Below are positions 63,535-64,000 of a stretch of 64,000 nt of DNA, piece by piece (position 1 is the stretch's first letter; each line of letters begins with the position of its first letter). The DNA lies in NCBI GenBank assembly GCA_038327195.1, contig JBBQKU010000011.1, positions 45,455-109,454 on the forward strand. The letters run 5' to 3'. The position numbers were made by a program, and so were the translations under genes. The stretch is from UBA4416 sp038327195 (GTDB taxonomy: Bacteria > Bacteroidota > Bacteroidia > B-17B0 > Aurantibacillaceae). Under the pieces are notes generated by a model, which was not told the origin of the DNA, made no database searches, and saw nothing but the letters and a program-made list of their open reading frames with translations.

Positions 63535-64000
63535 TTATTTTTTTCGCTCTATTGAATAATTAACTAATTGTATTAAACTTCTTTTTGACTCGCTATCAGG
63601 AATGTTTGTAAGGCAATTTAATGCTTTAATTTTATATGTATTCATTACTGATTCAGCATAAGTTATTCCACCTTTTTCGATTACAAAATTAATAACTTCA
63701 CTCACCTTTTTAGGGTCGTTATTATGGTTTTTTACAATATTTATTACTTTTCTTTTTTCAAGCCAAGTACAATTATTTAACGCATAAATTAATGGCAATG
63801 TCATTTTTTTTTCTTTGATATCAATACCAGTCGGTTTCCCAATAGACGTATCATCACCAAAATCAAACAAATCATCCTTTATTTGAAAGGCAATTCCTGT
63901 AAAAGTCCCAAAATCAAGAAAAGTCTTTATTAACACTTTATCATCACTTACCGAAGCAACACCCGCCGAACAGCAAGCTGCAATTAATGTTGCTGTTTTT
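63535..64000 (-). CDS. Polyprenyl diphosphate synthase (5' end outside window)
   Basis: The open frame runs to the window edge; its first visible residues are KTATLIAACCSAGVAS, then a second Asp-rich region QIKDDLFDFGDD, the DDxxD motif that binds the allylic diphosphate through Mg2+. The C-terminus has a Lys-rich region (KPTGIDIKEKKMTLPLIYAL), as in long-chain isoprenyl synthases. The first Asp motif must lie upstream of 64000. The product is presumably the menaquinone side chain. The stop is just 1 base after the start of the MORN gene. Confidence 0.93.
   Translation of the reverse strand, partial: KTATLIAACCSAGVASVSDDKVLIKTFLDFGTFTGIAFQIKDDLFDFGDDTSIGKPTGIDIKEKKMTLPLIYALNNCTWLEKRKVINIVKNHNNDPKKVSEVINFVIEKGGITYAESVMNTYKIKALNCLTNIPDSESKRSLIQLVNYSIERKK

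Overview
The window is AT-rich DNA from a member of the Bacteroidota, most likely a Flavobacteriales-like or related T9SS-bearing lineage; I cannot place it more finely by eye. The evidence is several secreted proteins with Por/T9SS C-terminal sorting tails or gliding-motility-type C-terminal domains, a putative porin of the Bacteroidota type, LytTR regulation with a propeller sensor kinase, start codons without Shine-Dalgarno sequences, and promoters fitting TTG-N19/20-TAnnTTTG. No rRNA, tRNA or CRISPR array was seen.

Layout. 0-4 kb: the end of a TPR-SpoIIE phosphatase and a bifunctional PaaZ. 4-20 kb is the accessory part: an HNH-like protein without its zinc cysteines, a REP-associated (Y1) transposase among small palindromes, 3'-truncated copies of two genes that are intact further on (DUF1801 and ClC), a Na+/H+ antiporter, a Crp/Fnr regulator whose divergent intergenic region carries two FNR-type palindromes and a possible small RNA, a GNAT-nitrilase fusion, a DUF389 membrane protein, a ClC channel, and three near-identical structured repeat units at 19.4-20.2 kb. 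20-31 kb is mostly housekeeping on the minus strand: a half DEAD-box helicase, radA, dnaX (split by a frameshift at a run of ten A), purN, serC, a porin and a patatin. 31-41 kb: a glycosidase that lost its 5' end at a palindrome, a DPP-IV-type peptidase, and a LytTR regulator with its propeller sensor kinase. 41-46 kb: menG, a heptose kinase, an aminotransferase, an EVE protein and two small exported proteins. 46-51 kb: two giant tandem Thr/Ser-rich adhesin-like paralogues. 51-53 kb: thyA and frr. 53-58 kb: a sigma factor followed by a lipoprotein and a membrane protein that share an extracytoplasmic domain, then an FGE-fold protein. 58-61 kb: a partner-switch module of the SiaA/SiaB/SiaC kind. 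61-64 kb: rhodanese, RsmB-type methyltransferase, MORN-repeat lipoprotein and a polyprenyl synthase that runs off the window.

The strongest candidates for something undescribed are (i) the SiaABC-like module, in which the kinase is a tandem duplication with two complete sets of nucleotide-binding motifs, the regulator has Ser where Thr is expected, and no diguanylate cyclase is present; (ii) the sigma factor locus, where a membrane protein with an anti-sigma-like topology shares a domain with a lipoprotein; (iii) the dnaX A10 frameshift, in which the zero frame makes the short gamma-like form and -1 makes the long tau-like form; and (iv) the FNR-type box region with its short hairpin transcript candidate. 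All functional claims are read from sequence motifs only; no database search was possible.
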